Source: an uncultured Bacteroidota bacterium (GTDB lineage Bacteria > Bacteroidota > Bacteroidia > NS11-12g > UBA955). From it: a stretch of 9,148 nucleotides of DNA. Of this stretch, positions 6,413 through 9,148 are shown piece after piece. The stretch spans positions 1 through 9,148 of the forward strand of contig CAIRMY010000277.1 of the NCBI GenBank assembly GCA_903879775.1, given 5' to 3'. A model generated the notes under the pieces. It searched no databases and was not told the origin of the DNA. It saw only the letters and a list, made by a program, of their open reading frames with translations. The position numbers and the translations under genes were made by a program. How positions within the stretch are numbered: position 1 is the stretch's first letter; every line of letters begins with the position of its first letter.

Positions 6413-7735
6413 TCAATTTGAAGATTTCACTATTTTCAACGTACTACCGATATCATTCTTTAAAAAATAGATGCCACTTGGCAAATCAGTTGCATTTAAT
6501 TCAAATGTTTCACCTGCCAATACACCAAATTGCTTCACAACTTGCATCTGAGCATTAAACACCGTGAAATTGCAATTCATATTTGATAAAACAGACCAAT
6601 TATTTTGAGTAGGGTTTGGAAAAACCTTAACCTGAGCACGCAGTTGAATCCGATTTACACCACTCTTTTTCGGTTGTTGTTCAAGTATCTTTTTTGTCAA
6701 AACCTCGTAACAAGGGGCAAAATCGAATGAAGTATCTAAAGCTTGACCGGGCACCATAAATATTTCATATTGCTTATATACATTCTGCCACCCAGAAAAG
6801 AACTTCATTTTACCACTTTTTAATCCTTTACGACCATATGCTGCCATTAAATCATCCACAGGACCAATCATATTATAAGCATTCAAATCCATGCCTAATT
6901 TGGCCAAAGCATTCTTAAAGACATTGGTTTTTTTAACAAACTGAATTCTCTTTGCCGTTGCCAAAAAAACATGATCACCCGTTTCAACAGCATCCACAAA
7001 ATCTGAAAAATATTGCTGGCCAGAATCCGTTTTTAAATTGAAATCGAAAAATACTTGATCGTCGGTTGGATAACCAAAAGACTTCCATTTTCTGCCGTCG
7101 GGGCAATTTGGCAAAAAGGCACCTAAAGAAACCGGTTTTAAGGTGTATTGGTTGAATACAACGGCCACCACTTTTAAGTCGCATTCGGCTGATTTATGCA
7201 TGGTTTGGTTCACAAAACTTCCTAAAGATACTCCCATAATGGTTAGACCAGCTTGGCAATAAACTCTTTCGAAAGGACAATCATTTTGGCCAGAAGGGTA
7301 AACCGAATACTTAACATCTTTATCGTTTATGCTACCATAAACTTCAAGATTTGCACAAAGAATTGTATCTGGAATGGTGCCAAAATTTTCACAATACGCA
7401 AAATCGGCTTGTTGTCCTGAGTCTAAAAAGACATCAAAATCATACCCTGCACTTACCTTGTGCTTGAATTTATATTTATTTCCGGGGAAAATTCCAGCAG
7501 AACGTACATAATTTAATCCTCCAAAAGGATAAGGAGAGAAAAAGTAAACATCTTGCCTCATGGTCAACCAATTACAAGTTACTGAAACACCATTAAACTG
7601 CGAAGGACCATGGTATTTAAGGGAATAATAAACAGTATCTTTTTTAGCAGTGGCAATTAATTCAAATTTTACTTGGGCAAAAGATTTGCTCAAAGTCAAA
7701 AAAATGAATATGAAAATTAAAAGAAATTTTCTCAT
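6413..7735 (-). CDS. T9SS-exported protein of unknown function, possible ILEI/FAM3-like module
   Basis: A 440-residue secreted protein. A strong signal peptide (1-21: basic RK, hydrophobic core, KSFAQ) is followed by a beta-rich region (about 22-160) with several cysteines (54, 115, 127, 153, 160). Residues about 185-310 resemble, by eye, the ILEI/FAM3 (interleukin-like EMT inducer) fold: a strand on personal properties (DLKVVAVVFNQYTLKPV), a helix and strand FSDFVDAVETGDHVFLATA, then a helix FKNALAKLGM and a closing segment ending AYGRKGLKSGKM. ILEI domains occur in bacterial surface proteins, some with C25 peptidase domains, but no Cys/His peptidase dyad is evident here. Residues about 366-440 are a T9SS type A sorting domain (VKVFPNPTQNNW, FNAQMQVVKQFG, LPSGIYFLKN), so export to the cell surface or medium is expected. 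The nine cysteines fit an extracytoplasmic protein. It is separated by 101 bases from the operon downstream and by 126 bases from the oxidoreductase gene upstream, so it is probably its own unit. The gene call and secretion are firm; the ILEI suggestion is tentative. Confidence 0.85.
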   Translation of the reverse strand: MRKFLLIFIFIFLTLSKSFAQVKFELIATAKKDTVYYSLKYHGPSQFNGVSVTCNWLTMRQDVYFFSPYPFGGLNYVRSAGIFPGNKYKFKHKVSAGYDFDVFLDSGQQADFAYCENFGTIPDTILCANLEVYGSINDKDVKYSVYPSGQNDCPFERVYCQAGLTIMGVSLGSFVNQTMHKSAECDLKVVAVVFNQYTLKPVSLGAFLPNCPDGRKWKSFGYPTDDQVFFDFNLKTDSGQQYFSDFVDAVETGDHVFLATAKRIQFVKKTNVFKNALAKLGMDLNAYNMIGPVDDLMAAYGRKGLKSGKMKFFSGWQNVYKQYEIFMVPGQALDTSFDFAPCYEVLTKKILEQQPKKSGVNRIQLRAQVKVFPNPTQNNWSVLSNMNCNFTVFNAQMQVVKQFGVLAGETFELNATDLPSGIYFLKNDIGSTLKIVKSSN

Positions 7736-7780
7736 AAGATAACAATCTAAAAGACTAGACGCAAAATACTTCTATGGTTG

Positions 7781-7788
7781 CAAAACTA
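7781..7788 (-). promoter_or_regulatory. Candidate Bacteroidota -7 promoter box upstream of the T9SS cargo gene
   Basis: On the minus strand this reads TAGTTTTG, an exact match to the TAnnTTTG -7 consensus of the Bacteroidota primary sigma factor. It lies 45 bases upstream of the ATG at 7735 inside the 126-base gap, a sensible place for a promoter. No clear TTG -33 element is seen at the usual spacing, so this is a weak call. Confidence 0.35.
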
Positions 7789-7861
7789 TCGTTTTTATTG
7801 TATTGAAAATTACGATAAAATGCAAAAGACTCCTAAATTTTTAAGGAAAATCAATAATTAT

Positions 7862-9148
7862 TTACGTCAAACTAGCTTCCATTGTTTGGTGTTGCTTCAG
7901 TTTAATTAACACCATTTTTGAGGTTGGGGTATTGCTCTTGTCTGCAACTGAATCAATTGGAACGAGCACATTTGTTTCCGGGAAATAGGTGGCAGTACAT
8001 CCCTCAGGAATGCTAAATTCAATGATAATGAAATTGCGAGCTACCCTTTCTTTACCACCGTGGAAATTATATAAATCAACTTTATCGCCTGCTTTATATC
8101 CAAACTTTTGGATATCGTTGGCATTCATAAAAATGACCCTTCTTTCATTGTGGACACCTCTATATCGGTCATCTAAGCCATAAATTGTGGTATTGAATTG
8201 ATCATGGCTACGGATGGTCATCATCATCAATTCGTCTGATTTATATTGAGTTGGTTCAAAGTTTGCGACATTAAAATTGGCTTTACCGGTAACCGTTTTA
8301 AACTCCCCTTCTCTGGCTGAATTTGGCAAATAGAATCCACCTGGCAATCGAGATCTGTCGTTATAATGATCAAATCCTGGAATGGTTCTTTCAATATCCC
8401 AACGGATATTGTCGTAATGTTCCATGTACCAATCCCATTTCACAACTGATTTCTCACCCAAAACTGCTTTTGCCAATTTGCAAACAATGATAGGTTCACT
8501 TAATAAATTTCCAGATATTGGCTTTAACATACCCTTCGACATTTGAATGACACCCATAGAATTTTCGCAGGTAATAAATTGTAATTGACCGTTCAAGCTA
8601 TCCTCGTCAGAACGACCCAAGCACGGAAGAATAATTGCTTCTTTACCTGTAATTAAATGGCTTCTATTGAGTTTTGTTGAAACTTGAACCGTTAAATCAC
8701 AACGATTCAATGCTTCACCAGTGTAAAGTGTATCTGGGGTAGCCGACAAGAAATTGCCACCCATGGCAATGAAAACTTTGGCTTTCATTTGATGCATTGC
8801 ATTGATACAGTCTACCACATCGTATCCATGTTCTTGGGGAGGAATAAACCCAAACGACTTTTCTATATTGTTTAAGAACACCTTCGAAGGTTTCTCATAA
8901 ATACCCATCGTTCTATCGCCTTGAACGTTTGAATGTCCTCGAACAGGGCAAGTGCCAGCGCCTTTTTTTCCTATACTACCTTTGGCAATCAATAGATTTA
9001 CAACTTCTTTAATGGTATCAACAGCATTTTTATGTTGCGTTAATCCCATCGCCCAACAAGCAATAATTTTCTTCTTGTGTTTTATAGCTTCAAAAGTTTC
9101 TTGAATTTGAGCCAATGAAATTCCAGAATTTTCTACAAGCCAATTGAA
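7862..9148 (-). CDS. C-terminal part of a molybdopterin oxidoreductase, FdhF/YdeP-like alpha subunit (5' end outside window)
   Basis: The frame is open to the right edge, giving 428 visible C-terminal residues, a little over half of the roughly 760 usual for this family (E. coli YdeP). The TTG at 9115 is internal, because the 11 codons before it continue the protein (FNWLVENSGIS). Family hallmarks are clear: CWAMGLTQH (31-39 of the visible part), IGKKGAGTCPVRGHSNVQGD with RTMG after it (about 59-82), MGGNFLSATPDT (about 129-140), and a C-terminal molybdopterin-dinucleotide-binding barrel (about 305-428) with IRSHDQFNTTIYGLDDRYRG and PEGCTATYFPETNVLVP. The family is annotated as 'oxidoreductase alpha (molybdopterin) subunit' and is formate-dehydrogenase-like, but the true substrate is often unknown; YdeP is linked to acid resistance in E. 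coli. No signal for export is visible, as the N-terminus is missing, and no partner subunit or FdhD-type maturation gene is in the window. The domain is intact to the TAA at 7862-7864. Confidence 0.93.
   Translation of the reverse strand, partial: FNWLVENSGISLAQIQETFEAIKHKKKIIACWAMGLTQHKNAVDTIKEVVNLLIAKGSIGKKGAGTCPVRGHSNVQGDRTMGIYEKPSKVFLNNIEKSFGFIPPQEHGYDVVDCINAMHQMKAKVFIAMGGNFLSATPDTLYTGEALNRCDLTVQVSTKLNRSHLITGKEAIILPCLGRSDEDSLNGQLQFITCENSMGVIQMSKGMLKPISGNLLSEPIIVCKLAKAVLGEKSVVKWDWYMEHYDNIRWDIERTIPGFDHYNDRSRLPGGFYLPNSAREGEFKTVTGKANFNVANFEPTQYKSDELMMMTIRSHDQFNTTIYGLDDRYRGVHNERRVIFMNANDIQKFGYKAGDKVDLYNFHGGKERVARNFIIIEFSIPEGCTATYFPETNVLVPIDSVADKSNTPTSKMVLIKLKQHQTMEASLT

Noticed and set aside
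7831..7847. Possible hairpin TCCT...AGGA downstream of the oxidoreductase gene
   Set aside because: Only four clean base pairs plus a bulged A/T extension; too weak to call a terminator.

Overview
The window looks like a piece of chromosome from a Bacteroidota bacterium. It is AT-rich, two secreted proteins end in type IX secretion (T9SS) C-terminal sorting domains, signal peptides end in A-Q, and genes start without obvious Shine-Dalgarno sequences. Nothing in it looks mobile: I see no transposase, integrase, tRNA, CRISPR array or long repeat.

Layout. At the left edge, on the + strand, is the end of a small secreted or outer-membrane protein (1-563). A 180-base convergent gap (564-743) with a modest hairpin follows. 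Everything else is on the minus strand, transcribed right to left. From the right edge these are: the C-terminal part of a molybdopterin oxidoreductase of the YdeP/FdhF-like family (7862-9148); a 126-base gap with a candidate Bacteroidota -7 box; a T9SS cargo protein of unknown function (6413-7735) with a possible ILEI/FAM3-like module; a 101-base gap; and then a compact four-gene run, 6311 to 744.

The four-gene run is the most interesting part. In transcription order it encodes a membrane-anchored periplasmic SGNH protein (5463-6311), an MBOAT membrane acyltransferase (3977-5488), a secreted SGNH hydrolase with a C-terminal LysM domain (2325-3977) and a T9SS-exported sulfatase with an intact CxPxR active-site motif (744-2318). 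The first two genes overlap by 26 bases, the second and third share one base (TGATG), and only 6 bases separate the third and fourth, so they are probably co-transcribed.

The MBOAT plus two SGNH proteins match the logic of an envelope-polymer O-acetylation system. The MBOAT would carry acetyl groups across the inner membrane, the anchored SGNH protein would transfer them to a sugar polymer, and the LysM-SGNH protein would remove or remodel them at peptidoglycan. This parallels the PatA/PatB/Ape1 peptidoglycan O-acetylation clusters of Gram-negative bacteria. The assignment of polymer and direction is inference. The MBOAT ends in a short aromatic tail with a tyrosine that resembles the acyl-relay tail described for DltX and related MBOAT systems.
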